A stretch of 64,000 nucleotides of DNA, taken from Odontocerum albicorne (taxonomy: Eukaryota; Arthropoda; Insecta; Trichoptera; Odontoceridae). The stretch is taken from contig OX463846.1 of the NCBI GenBank assembly GCA_949825065.1, positions 3,243,366 to 3,307,365 of the forward strand. The letters are read 5' to 3'. Position numbers and translations under genes: made by a program. This document shows, in pieces, positions 27,863 through 38,175 of this stretch. The notes below the pieces were generated by a model. It saw only the letters and a list, made by a program, of their open reading frames with translations, did no database searches and was not told the origin of the DNA. Every line of letters starts with the position of its first letter. Position 1 is the stretch's first letter.

Positions 27863-28494
27863 CCTTTCCTTCCCTGTGTTGGGTATCTTCTACACGTTGC
27901 TTCTAATAACCATCAATATCTCTATAAAAATACTAAATCAAAGGTTAAGATTTTAGGTATTCCTCCATAATATATTTACGCATTGATTTAAAAAATAATA
28001 TTAATAATAATCAGAATTTATCGACTACATCGAGGTGTTTTGTAAAGATCAAAAACAAATTCGCATTTAAACGCTGCGAGTGCCTCGTCTTGACGATAGG
28101 TGAATAGTATGCGGGAAGCGCGACACTATATTCGCATCTCACTCTTGCATATTAAACTGAATTGCGAGAACCTGAATTGTCTCAACGTCGCAAGCATTAA
28201 GCGTAAGCGCCGGGGTATGCGACTGACGTTCCGCGCCACTAGTGGCTTCTAAGCTTGAAAATGGGTTAGACGTACGCCCGTTCCGTGAGCGTTTTTTAAT
28301 GTTTTCAGATGGTTTTTTAATGTTTTCAGCAAATAAATCTCAATTATTATAATTTTTAACTTCAATTATAATTAATTAAGGGGATTATCTATGAATGTTC
28401 TTATTTTTCCGATTTAAAATCGCTAATTTATTATTGCGTGCTCACTACCCAACACCGGATCACGCGTATTATTTTTATCACCGTAAGGGAAAGG
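27863..28494 (-). mobile_element. piggyBac-like MITE, copy C (inverted relative to B)
   Basis: Flanked by TTAA (27859-27862 and 28495-28498). Left end CCTTTCCTTCCCTGTGTTGG matches the right end of copy B. The minus-strand start, CCTTTCCCTTACGGTGATAA, matches its left end. The interior is nearly identical to B apart from a local duplication of GATGGTTTTTTAATGTTTTC near 28310. Confidence 0.87.
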
Positions 28495-28498
28495 TTAA

Positions 28499-28870
28499 TA
28501 TTAATTTCATATAATTGCTTCTTCCTTGTTAAATTCCTTTATTTACCTCATTATGAACCGTTTACGTTGAAAAAACAGACTTCTCGTAGCCCTTCTCATA
28601 TTCGTTAACTGGATCTGAGCAAAAGGAAAAACACACATTTTCCCCAAAACGGTTATAAGGACCGAGATTCCTGCTGTTGACTTTTCTCAACCGACTACCT
28701 TATTTTCATTATCAAAGCAATTGTAAAATTTCTCTGTATATCTATGCCACATTACGCAAATTAAATTATATTTAATCAAATAATTATAATACATTATGTT
28801 CCTATTATACAAACATGAAAAGAAATACAAAAAAAAAAACATTCTGGAGGGTTAAAGTAAGAATATATTA
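28499..28870. other. No supported feature
   Basis: AT-rich spacer between the MITE and the first decayed satellite monomer. Confidence 0.4.
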
Positions 28871-28874
28871 TCAA

Positions 28875-28950
28875 ACGTTAAGAAATAAAACGGTACTCAT
28901 TGTCGAAATATTGCGATAAAAGAGTTTTACGTATTTGAATATGTACAATA
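28875..28950. repeat. Decayed monomer of the 91-bp satellite
   Basis: GGTACTCATTGTCGAAATAT, AAGAGTTTTACGTATTTGAA and TATGTACAATAAGAG follow the order of the 91-base unit at 30 kb (GGCATTCATAGCGGAGATAA, AAGTTTTGTATA, TTTGAATATGTTTAC) with many differences. Another outlying monomer is at 29229-29300. Confidence 0.5.
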
Positions 28951-28962
28951 AGAGCGTAAAGG

Positions 28963-29184
28963 CGTGCAAGATGGATCGGTCATATAATACGACAAGAGGG
29001 CCTCTTGCATGCCATAATGGAGGGTATGACCGAGGGGACAAACTCTAGGGGACGCCCACGCCGAGAGTACCTGGAGGACCTGTTGGTGGACGTGCGCTGC
29101 TCAACATATACAGATTTAAAAAGAACCGCACAGGACAGGGGGGAATGGAGGAGAAGAGTTGAAATTGCTGCAAACCAGTCTTAG
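28963..29184 (+). pseudogene. RTE-type C-terminal fragment (GRPRREYLEDL)
   Basis: An open stretch of 73 codons to a stop at 29182-29184 reads RARWIGHIIRQEGLLHAIME, then GMTEGTNSRGRPRREYLEDL, STYTDLKRTAQDRGEWRRRV and EIAANQS. The W-I-G-H, GRPRR and W(R)RR blocks are the C-terminus of an RTE-like non-LTR protein, the same lineage as 37140-37570. No polymerase domain. It lies between decayed satellite monomers. Confidence 0.75.
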
Positions 29185-29228
29185 GACTGCAACCACGGAG
29201 AGAGAATAAGAGAAAAAATAATTTTTCC

Positions 29229-29300
29229 AAGCATTAAGATATGATACACGGAATTCGTAGTAAAAATATCGCGCTAACGGAGTTTGCATGTTCTATGTTG
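29229..29300. repeat. Decayed monomer of the 91-bp satellite
   Basis: AAGCATTAAGATATGATACA followed by ATATCGCGCTAACGGAGTTT matches the 91-base unit (AAGCATTAAAATAGAATAAC ... ATAACGCGCTAACTAAGTTT) with moderate divergence. Confidence 0.6.
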
Positions 29301-29639
29301 TCAAAATAGTTAACAAATACATTATTTGTAGTTAAGTCATTAACATTGTGGAGGTTTAACGTGTTCCTCGCGGGAAACAAAAACGCCTGTGATCTGATCT
29401 GTAGCATTCCTTTGTGTATTTTACGTAATGTTTAGTTTATCTCCTTTATTTAATGAGTCTCCTTAAGAGTAATGACTATTATTTATTATCAGAAAATTAC
29501 TTGAATGTCATGTTTACTTGGTGGTGTAATCAAATATCAGTGGTTCTAAACAAAACACGCGTTTAAACTAAGAAATTTAAAAAACGCCGAAATTGTGCCG
29601 CGCGCAGGATTCGTAGAATTTGATTTTAAACGCGGTGTA

Positions 29640-29775
29640 CAGGTTAAAGACTTTGTAATTTGTTTTATCAAACACTGTGTTTTCCACTTTTTTGTAACGG
29701 TATAACCCTACCGGTTTTAAGGCTTTCACCTTATCTTCAGGAGAGCACAAACAAGAGTCTTGTTTGTGCTTCCCC
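29640..29775 (-). mobile_element. Penelope-like element tail
   Basis: Minus strand: CTTGTTTGTGCTCTC, CTGAAGA, hairpin, AAAACCGGTAGGGTTATACC, then GTTACAAAAAAGTGGAAAAC and TTTGATAAAACAAATTAC. It matches the tail at 14690-14780. There is no coding part. Confidence 0.65.
29696..29740 (-). ncRNA. Hammerhead-like ribozyme core, third copy
   Basis: CTGAAGA (29740, minus), T, AAGGT-GAAA-GCCTT, then AAAA where GAAA is expected, the CGGTA/TACCG stem, and GTT. Stem II is fully paired if the T-G closing pair is counted. The G-to-A change at the first base of GAAA would be expected to kill cleavage. Confidence 0.4.
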
Positions 29776-29889
29776 GCGACGAAACGACGCGCAACCATAT
29801 AAACAATTATAGATGAACATTATGAATTTTTTTACGCACGTATTCCAGCGATTTGTGCAACGCGCGTTCACGCGCGACCATCTGAACTT

Positions 29890-30965
29890 AGCATAAGACA
29901 GATCAACATAGCATTCATAGTCGAGATGTTGTGCAGACTAAGTTTTGTTTCTTCTATATTTTACAAGCATTAAGATAACAACATGGCATTCATAGCAGAG
30001 ATAACGCGCTAACTAAGTTTTGTATATTCTAGCATATGTTTGAATATGTTTACAAGCATTAAAATAGAATAACATGGCATTCATAGCGGATATAACGCGC
30101 TAACTAAGTTTTGTATATTCTAGCATATGTTTGAATATGTTTACAAGCATTAAAATAGAATAACATGGCATTCATAGCGGAGATAACGCGCTAACTAAGT
30201 TTTGTATATTCTAGCATATGTTTGAATATGTTTACAAGCATTAAAATAGAATAACATGGCATTCATAGCGGAGATAACGCGCTAACTAAGTTTTGTATAT
30301 TCTAGCATATGTTTGAATATGTTTACAAGCATTAAAATAGAATAACATGGCATTCATAGCGGAGATAACGCGCTAACTAAGTTTTGTATATTCTAGCATA
30401 TGTTTGAATATGTTTACAAGCATTAAAATAGAATAACATGGCATTCATAGCGGAGATAACGCGCTAACTAAGTTTTGTATATTCTAGCATATGTTTGAAT
30501 ATGTTTACAAGCATTAAAATAGAATAACATGGCATTCATAGCGGAGATAACGCGCTAACTAAGTTTTGTATATTCTAGCATATGTTTGAATATGTTTACA
30601 AGCATTAAAATAGAATAACATGGCATTCATAGCGGAGATAACGCGCTAACTAAGTTTTGTATATTCTAGCATATGTTTGAATATGTTTACAAGCATTAAA
30701 ATAGAATAACATGGCATTCATAGCGGAGATAACGCGCTAACTAAGTTTTGTATATTCTAGCATATGTTTGAATATGTTTACAAGCATTTAAATAGAATAA
30801 CATGGCATTCATAGCAGAGATAACGCGCTAACTAAGTTTTGTATATTTTAGCATATGTTTGAATATGTTTACAATCATTAAAATAGAATAACATGGCATT
30901 TATAGTGGAGATAATGCGCTAACCGAGTTTTATATATTCTATGTAGGTTTGAATATATTTACAAT
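29890..30965. repeat. 91-bp minisatellite, about ten units
   Basis: ACATGG marks the phase at 29981, 30072, 30163, 30254, 30345, 30436, 30527, 30618, 30709, 30800 and 30891, exactly 91 bases apart. The central units (30072-30790) are almost identical. The first partial unit (29890-29980) and the last two are diverged. Each unit holds AACGCGCTAACTAAGTTTTG and TAGCATATGTTTGAATATGT. No open frame of note. Confidence 0.95.
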
Positions 30966-31638
30966 TAAGTAAAACTCACCAACAGATAACAGGAAGCCTC
31001 ATTAAGGTTTTACTAGAAATCACAATGAAATCATTTGCATATTTTTTGCGACCATAAAAGTTCCTTTTTTTCTGGTTGGTGGCTAGAAGCGATTGCCAGA
31101 TTGTTTTAAAATGAAGTATTCAACGTAAAGGTTGATATAACTAAAAGATCCATAGTTATAGATGTATAATTGTAACAGCGCCAATTTCGTAACAGTTAGC
31201 TTAATATGCCATCACAAAGATGTCTGATGCAGCCACTCTCTATTTATTCCACTTCATGCACTGACGCTTCCTAAAACTCTGTCTATTAAGTAAACGTGGA
31301 TATATTAACTCCACTAATAAATTGTCTGTAAAAAACGATTTTCATTGGCTTTTAGTTGTGAACCCCGTTAACATTTTTTACACATCCTCTCTCTAGTTTA
31401 AAATGAATTGAGTGTTTCTTATTAATTTTTATTAAATTTTAGAAACTTCTTATTAATTTTTATTAAATATGTTATGCGTGACATAAATTATTTAACTCTC
31501 TACCTGTTGTCAATCTTCATTAAAATTCAGCAAATTATACGATTTGAAATAGTTCACATTCCAAAGTATGCAGACAAATTCTCGAAGAATTATTTTTATG
31601 TATTATATGTTTATCAAATTCTAATGTATTATATTTTC
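30966..31638. other. Unassigned; short dispersed block at the start
   Basis: CCTCATTAAGGTTTTACTAG (31003) with CACCAACAG before it recurs inverted at 48530-48565 (GGTAAAACCTTAATGAGGCT). A 22-base block, TTCTTATTAATTTTTATTAA, occurs twice at 31417 and 31448. The 84-residue frame at 31474-31728 runs into a SINE tail and is not called. Confidence 0.4.
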
Positions 31639-31639
31639 G

Positions 31640-31735
31640 TTGTATACAGTATAACTTGGCGGGTTTATTGCCATGTAACAATCTCTTCCTTCCAACCTGA
31701 AAGATGTCTTAAGTACGAACCGAAATGAAACCGTT
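31640..31735 (-). mobile_element. SINE 3'-tail fragment
   Basis: Minus strand: CTTAAGACATCTTTCAGGTT, GGAAGGAAGAGATTGTTACA, TGGCAATAAACCCGCCAAG and TTATACTGTATACAACGAAA. This is the body of the SINE family at 40147-40362, without its tRNA head. Confidence 0.6.
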
Positions 31736-32224
31736 TTTTAATGAATTCCAACAGGAATCAAACTAGAAACACCGGAGATGGAGGCTTATACGAGTATACC
31801 ACGTAGATTGTTAATTAAATATATTGTTTTTTAAATTTTCGAAACCAATTAAGTCTTTTTAACTCGAACTCTTAAAATCTCAAATTGTATTATAAAAAAA
31901 CTATTCTTACAGCACAATTTAATGATCTCACTTACATTGATTGCGTTTTACATGACTTATTTCTTACACAGAAAACAAACAAAAATCATTTCAAAATAAA
32001 ATAATTTAAAATGAATTGTTAAATTTGTTTATATTAGTGTGAAAATATAAGGGGAATTGACAGTGGCCTTTATGAAGGCCCTTTATCATATTTGCATATA
32101 CGTATTATTTTCATACTTGGCAATCCCCGTTCAAAAATTAAATTATTCAAAATTTCACGCCATCGTCTCTTCTGGTGAAGCTTATGTATGCGAAGTAAAT
32201 AAAAGTAACAAGAGAGAACATAAA

Positions 32225-32469
32225 TACAGATTTATTTAACAGGCAATAACTGGGATATACATTCAACTTTGTTATTGCATTCATTTATTTAGTTAACAGG
32301 CAATACAATGATTTATTTAACCGGCAATAACTGGGATATGCATTCAATTATGTTAGTGCAATTATTTATTTAGTTAACAGTCAATAACTTTATTTAGTTA
32401 ACAGGCAATAACAGGATTTATTTAACAGGCAATAACTGGGATATGCATTCAATTATGTTATTGCAATTA
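32225..32469. repeat. AACAGGCAATAAC minisatellite, left part
   Basis: Irregular units of TTTATTTAACAGGCAATAAC, GGGATATGCATTCAATTATG and TTATTGCAATTATTTATTTA. The same array resumes at 33362-33485 after a LINE, so it was one array before the LINE inserted. Confidence 0.8.
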
Positions 32470-33361
32470 TTTTTTTTTTTTTTTTTTTTTTTTTTTTATC
32501 CACTTTGCACGGATTTCTCCTGTTACACAAAGAGGGTTTGCTTCTAGCGTTAGCTTATTCGTTAGGAATAATATCAGCCAGGATTCTTCTCATACTGCTA
32601 GACGGTACCGAGAATATATCAACCGTGTCATTAAGTTGGTTCAATATCTCTATACCACGGGTGACTGAGTGTTTAGCCATGATATTCGTCCTGTAAGTTG
32701 GTATGTAGAACAGAGGGTGATTCCTTGCACGGATATATTTGTTGGGTACATATAAACTTAGTGCTTCTAGAATCACGGGACAGTTAAAGGAACCTTGGAA
32801 AACCTTTATTAGGAATATCGCAATGGATTCTTGCCTTCTTGTTTCAAGGCTTCTATAGTTACACACCGTGAGAAGTTCGGCATGGTGAGCATATTTTGGG
32901 TAATCGCCCTTTGTTCTGTACCATAGATATCTGAGGAATTTTTTTTGTATTTGTTCTATATTGTTTTTGTATTTGAGCTGGTGAGGAGCCCAAACCGTAG
33001 ATGCATATTCTAATTTGGTTCTAATTAGATAATTATATAAGTTTCGGAGGATATCGGTGCTGTTAAATTCTCTTGATATTCTCATTACAAAACCGAGTAG
33101 TTTGTAACAGTCCGATATCAAACGTGAGACATGGTTAACGAACGTGAGTCTGACATCGAAGGTTACGCCCAAATCCTTGAATTCAGAAACTCTGTTTAGT
33201 GCCACTCCCTGTATAGTATACTGATGGTGGATTGGTGAAAACGATCGACTATAAGATACACAGACACATTTATTAATGTTGAACAGAAGATGATTTTGCT
33301 CACTCCAGGAGACTAGGGAGTCTAGGTCCTGTTGTAACTGTGCACAGTCCTGAGGTGAATT
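32470..33361 (-). mobile_element. FADD-motif LINE, copy 1, inserted in the minisatellite
   Basis: A 28-base T run (32470-32497) is the poly-A tail on the minus strand. The element ends in AGGAGAAATCCGTGCAAAGT before the tail. The 5' truncation is at about 33361, where it departs from copy 2 after GGTGAATTGAT. The flanks on both sides are the same minisatellite, which shows target-primed insertion into it. Confidence 0.8.
32555..33350 (-). pseudogene. Reverse transcriptase C-terminal part, copy 1
   Basis: The frame ends at 32555 and is open for 216 residues from its first Met (33205) and further upstream. It reads VSEFKDLGVTFDVRLTFVNH, SRLISDCYKLLGFVMRISRE, YASTVWAPHQLKYKNNIEQI, QKKFLRYLWYRTKGDYPKYA, RRQESIAIFLIKVFQGSFNC and MRRILADIIPNE. 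The DLGV-D and VWAPH blocks are the region after the polymerase palm in jockey/CR1-type elements. The catalytic FADD box lies upstream of the truncation and is missing in this copy. The C-terminal 200 residues are nearly identical to copies 2 and 3. Confidence 0.82.
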
Positions 33362-33485
33362 GATTGAATTGATTTATTTAGTTACAGGTAATAACTTTAT
33401 TTAGTTAACAGACAATAACAGGATTTATTTAATAGGCAATAACTGGGATATCCATTCAATTATGTTATAGCAATTATTTATTTTT
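33362..33485. repeat. AACAGGCAATAAC minisatellite, right part
   Basis: Continues the array of 32225-32469 (ATTTATTTAGTTACAGGTAA, AACAGACAATAACAGGATTT, GGGATATCCATTCAATTATG) and ends near 33485. Confidence 0.8.
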
Positions 33486-33856
33486 TAAAGCTTACATATA
33501 CAGATTGAACCCAAATTCATACAAAAATTTAAGAGAACTATACGCAGAAATAAAAATTAATAAACAAGAAATAAAAACTAAGACGAACAACAATTTCCCA
33601 TAACTAAGAAATATAAAAATACATTATTTAAAAACATTTTTTGAAAACTTGAAGATCTCAATATCTGAGGCCCCATTCAAAATGGACAGCCCGCGAATTA
33701 AAGGAAGAGTACTTGGCCAGTACGTTCTGCTTATTGACAGTCTTAAAAAAAGATCAATATTTTTGTAGTCAGAAACACTATATCGCATGCTTTCCAATAT
33801 AGTGTAATTAAATGTTACTCCCGCGAGGAATTTAAATATTTAAAAAACACCCTCAC
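33486..33856. other. No supported feature
   Basis: AT-rich segment between minisatellite and LINE copy 2. No frame or terminal repeat seen. Confidence 0.4.
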
Positions 33857-34795
33857 ATTTTTTTTTTAACCACTTTGCACGGATTTCTCCTGTTACACAA
33901 AGAGGGTCTGCTTCTAGCGTTAGCTTATTCGTTAGGTATAATATCAGCCAGGATTCTTCTCATACTGCTAGACGGTACCGAGAATATATCAACCGTGTCA
34001 TTTAGTTGGTTCAATATCTCTATACCACGCGTGACTGAGTGTTTAGCCATGATATTCGTCCTATAAGTTGGTATGTAGAACATAGGGTGATTCCTTGCAC
34101 GGCTATATTTATTGGGTACAAATAAACTTAGTGCTTCTAGAATCGCGGGACAGTTAAATGAACCTTGGAAAACCTTTATTAGGAATATCGCAATGGATTC
34201 TTGCCTTCTTGTTTCGAGGCTTCTATAGGTACACACCGTGAGAAGTTCGGCATGGTGAGCATATTTTGGGTAATCGCCCTTTGTTCTGTACCATAGATAT
34301 CTGAGGATTTTTTTTTGTATTTGTTCTATATTGTTTTTATATTTGAGCTGATGAGGAGCCCAAACCGTAGATGCATATTCTAATTTGGTTCTAATTAGAT
34401 AATTGTATAAGTTTCGGAGGATATCGGTGCTGTTAAATTCTCTTGATATTCTTATTATAAAACCGAGTAGTTTGTAACAGTCCGATATCAAACGTGAGAC
34501 ATGGTTAACGAACGTGAGTCCGACATCGAAGGTTACGCCCAAATCCTTGAATTCAGAAACTCTGTTTAGTGCCACTCCCTGTATAGTATACTGATGGTGG
34601 ATTGGTGAAAACGATCGACTATATGATACACAGACACATTTATTAATGCTGAACAGAAGATGATTTTGCTCACTCCAGGAGACTAGGGAGTCTAGGTCCT
34701 GTTGTAACTGTGCAAAGTCGTGAGGTGAATTGATCTTTTTGAAAATTTTCAAGTCGTCAGCAAACAATAAACATGTCGAGTGACTTATGGAATTT
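33857..34795 (-). mobile_element. FADD-motif LINE, copy 2
   Basis: Poly-A tail (as T run 33860-33868) follows the same 3' end as copy 1. The 5' truncation is near 34795: upstream of ISHSTCLLFADD the frame no longer resembles a reverse transcriptase. The coding part is uninterrupted, so the insertion is fairly young. A jockey or CR1-type clade is likely; the exact clade is open. Confidence 0.8.
33925..34790 (-). pseudogene. Reverse transcriptase with FADD box, 5'-truncated copy 2
   Basis: The frame starts in the palm domain: SISHSTCLLFADDLKIFKKI contains FADD, the catalytic aspartate pair of reverse transcriptases. It continues through LQQDLDSLVSWSEQNHLLFS, NKCVCVSYSR, VSEFKDLGVTFDVGLTFVNH, ASTVWAPHQLKYKNNIEQIQ and ends MRRILADIIPNE. 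There is no stop or frameshift over about 285 residues. Fingers and endonuclease domains are absent. The open frame nominally extends to 34923, but its first 44 residues belong to flanking DNA. Confidence 0.85.
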
Positions 34796-35274
34796 TCCTT
34801 CCCATCCTTAAAATGTTGTATTCTAACAAACCTAGAAAAAAATATAATAGAATAGAGGCACTGATAGAAACTACACTCACGTAAGTAGAGATATTTTGAA
34901 AATAACTTTTCAACTTTCTCCACTATTTTAGAGTAACGAATATTCCACGGGTTTCACACATATGCTTCACATTCTTACTTGCTACATACAAGCGCACTGT
35001 ACAGGAATCTGAAAACCTCTCCCCACAAAAATTACTAAAATACTCCACAAACCCCAAAACTCTATACGCAGACTCAAAATTTCCTTCACACGAGGATCAA
35101 ATGACACCCTACTGTTAAAATGAATACCCAAGTTTTTTTATGCATTTTTCTATATAAATCATAAGACCGTTTATAGTGTATTTGAAAATCATTGCTCTGA
35201 AAAAGGCTTATGTGGATTAACAAACGTATATTTTTTTGTCAAATATTCGAATATTTTTTTCCATAAAATGAATG
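34796..35274. other. No supported feature
   Basis: No recognisable element. The stretch 34960-35120 is relatively rich in C and A, with no coding motif. Confidence 0.4.
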
Positions 35275-35282
35275 CTTATAAC

Positions 35283-36073
35283 CAGGGCTGTGGAGTCGGA
35301 TGAAAATTTACCGACTCCGACTCCGACTCCGGCTTTATTTTATACTCCGACACCGACTCCGACTCCAACTCTTGACTCTGACTTCAATTTTTATTTTATT
35401 TTATAATTTACTGCGTCTACCTAATGTATTTATATTGACTTATTAATAATGTATACAGGTATAAATAAAAAAAATATTATATTCGTACAAAAATTAAACA
35501 ATTTAATAAAAAAATATATAAACAATACGCATTAAGTAATATCTTTACACTAAAATAATATTAAAAATATATATTAATATTTAAAAAAAGAATTAAATAA
35601 AACTTTTAAAATAATTAGAAAAACAACACAGGTAGGTATTAAAAAAAATAAGAAAACACTTTAAAATAAAAAGGTTGCTTCATTTGTTTTCATACGTTAA
35701 CTAAATCTTATTTATATTGTTTATTATTATTTTTATTCAATATTGAATAGAACACAAGATTTTTGAGAACGCCCGAATGCGGCGGCATCTTTCGAAGAAA
35801 TGAACGAATATCGTATGCTGATATTATATAATACACTAACAATATTTAGGCATGGACACGCCGCGCGTGTTTTGAGCATGAAGCAGATGTTCACATGGAC
35901 ACGCCAGGCGTGTTCTCAGCATTGGATGAGTTAAAGAAAATGTTAAAATAATTAAACGGAGTCGGAGTCGGTCGATTTTTTTTTTTTTTTTTTTTTTTCC
36001 GACTCCGATTCCGACTCCGACTCCACCTAAAATGTTCTGACTCCACGACTCCGACTCCGACTCCCCAGCCCTG
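35283..36073. mobile_element. hAT-type non-autonomous transposon
   Basis: The ends CAGGGCTGTGGAGTCGG (35283) and, from 36073 on the minus strand, CAGGGCTGGGGAGTCGG are inverted repeats. The 8-base flanks CTTATAAC (35275-35282) and CTTATACC (36074-36081) are a target duplication with one change, diagnostic of hAT. Both subterminal zones are arrays of GACTCC/GGAGTC. The core is AT-rich with no transposase frame. Confidence 0.88.
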
Positions 36074-36084
36074 CTTATACCTTT

Positions 36085-36940
36085 CGATACATTTTAACTG
36101 GTCTCCACTAAAAAAGCACTTTCTTAAATTTCTACGAAGGCTTCATGGATTTCAAAAAAAAAAAAAAAAACTATTGAAAACGTCTCTGAAATAAAAAAAA
36201 GTTTTTTTTAAATCAATGGATATGAGGACAACTTGAAAAAAAAACTTGGACGATTAGGACTTCCTTTGACATGTGTTTTAATAAAAAAAAGAAAATAACT
36301 GGCCACTGAATAAAATAAAAACTTTTCAGTATCATTAGAGAGAGAAGTTTGAAAAAAATAATAAAAACGTTTTTGCTATAAAAATAATACTTTAAAATAA
36401 ATGTTCTTCAAATATTTGGAAAAATTCCAAATCACTTCATTTTTTAAATTAATGCCATTCTGCGTCGAGCGAGAATGATTAATATTTCTCCACTTCGTTA
36501 TTGACTTTTCAGACATTGATTGACAACCTCAACTGAATAATTGAATATCCGATGAAGGAGTAAGGCGTCCTACCATTGGACCGAGACTCCGAACGAGATA
36601 TTCATCACTTGGTTACCATTTATGTTTTACTGAAACATCCTCGAAAACAAGAGTCCGGCATTGTGGGAGTGAGAGTTTAGAATCATCTATATTTAGATTC
36701 CGATTTTCATGGTTTATCTATATTTCAGGTGAGCTGTTGTCAGTTCAGTTCTAGAATGTCCATGACGTGTTTATTACTCCTATAAATTACTGAAATACTT
36801 ACTTTATTTTTTGAAGCTTTATTACTGTTTTATTTCCCTGTCTTCCAACTAACAGCCACAGTTCATAAATTTGGTGAGCCAAATGTAAGAGAAGCTACTA
36901 TTTTTTAAGGTGACATAATAAGAAATCAAAGGTTTTCGAA
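36085..36940. other. No supported feature
   Basis: AT-rich, many A runs up to 36440, then a more balanced segment to 36900. No frame or family match. Confidence 0.4.
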
Positions 36941-37570
36941 TCCAAAAACATGGACCTAAAGCTCCGCAAGAAATTGGTCAAAACATATGGAGTATTGTTG
37001 GCAGGAGGCAAATCTCCTGGTTCCGCAATATACGTGATTGTACTGGTATAAGGAGCGTTGATAATCTTTTCCGGGCTGCCGGGGACAAAGATGTCTACTC
37101 TCAGGTGACATTGGACTTTGGGGGGACCTGACATGACACTGGGAAAAAAATGAGAATTTTGATGTATGGTTGCGAGACATGGTGCATATGCGAAAGATAT
37201 CGAAAAAGATTGGAGGCCTTCGAGATGTGGATTTATAGACGAATCCTAAGGATTTCCTGTAGACACCACATTACAAATGACGAGGTTCTCAGCAGGATTG
37301 AAGAAACCAGGTACCTGTCAAACAACATATCGGAAAGGCGTGCAGAATGAATGGGTCATATGCTGCGACATGAAAATTTCCTGCACAATATACTGGAGGG
37401 AATGATTGAGGGATCGATTGGCAGAGGGCGTCCTCGCCGGGAGAATCTGAAGCAAATATGCTACGATATAGACTGCACCTCCTATACAGAGCTCAAGAAG
37501 ATCGCTGAAGTCCAAGCGAAGTGGAGGAGGTGATGCAGAGATTTGCTGTTAACCAATCCCCAGGATTGAA
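36941..37570 (+). pseudogene. Mosaic of two RTE-type C-terminal fragments
   Basis: Bases 36948-36990 encode KNMDLKLRKKLVKTYG, the lead-in to the conserved YGCETW block. About 36992-37132 then reads RRQISWFRNIRDCTGIRSVD, NLFRAAGDKDVYSQVTL and a stop, which is the C-terminal end of a different RTE copy. From 37150 the first protein resumes: MRILMYGCETWCICERYRKR, MWIYRRILRISCRHHITNDE, EETRYLSNN. It then reads through one in-frame stop at 37348-37350 to MGHMLRHENFLHNILEGMIE, GSIGRGRPRRENLKQICYDI and AEVQAKWRR. So a piece of one element sits inside another, in the same orientation. Confidence 0.75.
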
Positions 37571-37653
37571 ACTGAAGAAGAAGAAAAAAAAACATTAATA
37601 AAATCTGAACAAAAATAACAAATAAAAGAAAAGAAAAAAATACAAAACATATG

Positions 37654-37775
37654 TCGACGTCTTCGGTGTAGCGGTTAGCATTCACGCTAAGCAATGGGGT
37701 GTCCCATGTTCGAGTCTTGGTATATTCACTTCCGGACTGTTTTTATTGTAAAATCATTTTATATTCGAATTTAAG
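37654..37775 (+). mobile_element. tRNA-derived SINE, second family
   Basis: GTGTAGCGGTTAGCATTCAC (37667) is an A-box-like head and CCATGTTCGAGTCTTGG (37706) a B box. An inverted relative is at 49563-49650. The body after the B box is short and AT-rich. Confidence 0.6.
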
Positions 37776-37904
37776 AATCTAAATGGCGAGTTTCGAAGCC
37801 TTCTTTATTAGGTTGATCTAGTGAAGGAGCGCTCTTTAAGTGACCACAATAACCCAGAAAAAGCTCTTTATCAAATTATTTACGAAAAAAACAAGTTATA
37901 TTAT

Positions 37905-38175
37905 ATTATTATTACAGATGATTTAAGCATGTAGAACGAATAAGTAAAGATTTCTCAACAAAACAAATATATCATGTTAATATGGGTAGAAGGCGTTGTA
38001 TAGAAATATCAAGGAAAGTATGGTTGGATCAAGTGAATTTTTCATATTTTTCAAGAATTTCTTGAAGGTGAATAATTATTTGAATATTTTACGGTCATGT
38101 AACTTTCTTTTTTGTTATTTTTGTTGAGTTGTTTGGAAGACATTGCCGCTTGGCTTACGAATAAAGCATTAAATA
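37905..38175 (+). mobile_element. LINE C-terminal fragment (FGHVERM family) and tail
   Basis: AAGCATGTAGAACGAATAAG encodes KHVERIS, then GRRRCIEISRKVWLDQVNFS, a decayed form of GHVERM and GRPRKVWLNQV. At 38140-38175 GAAGACATTGCCGCTTGG and GCATTAAATAAATG resemble the (AAAT) tail of the VRLWNQL LINE, so two remnants are joined. Confidence 0.5.

Noticed and set aside
29980..30965. CRISPR-like array
   Set aside because: The unit is a continuous 91-base tandem repeat without unique spacers, in a eukaryotic setting.
32057..32239. 60-residue frame with a hydrophobic start resembling a signal peptide
   Set aside because: Its end runs into the AACAGGCAATAAC minisatellite and there is no supporting context.
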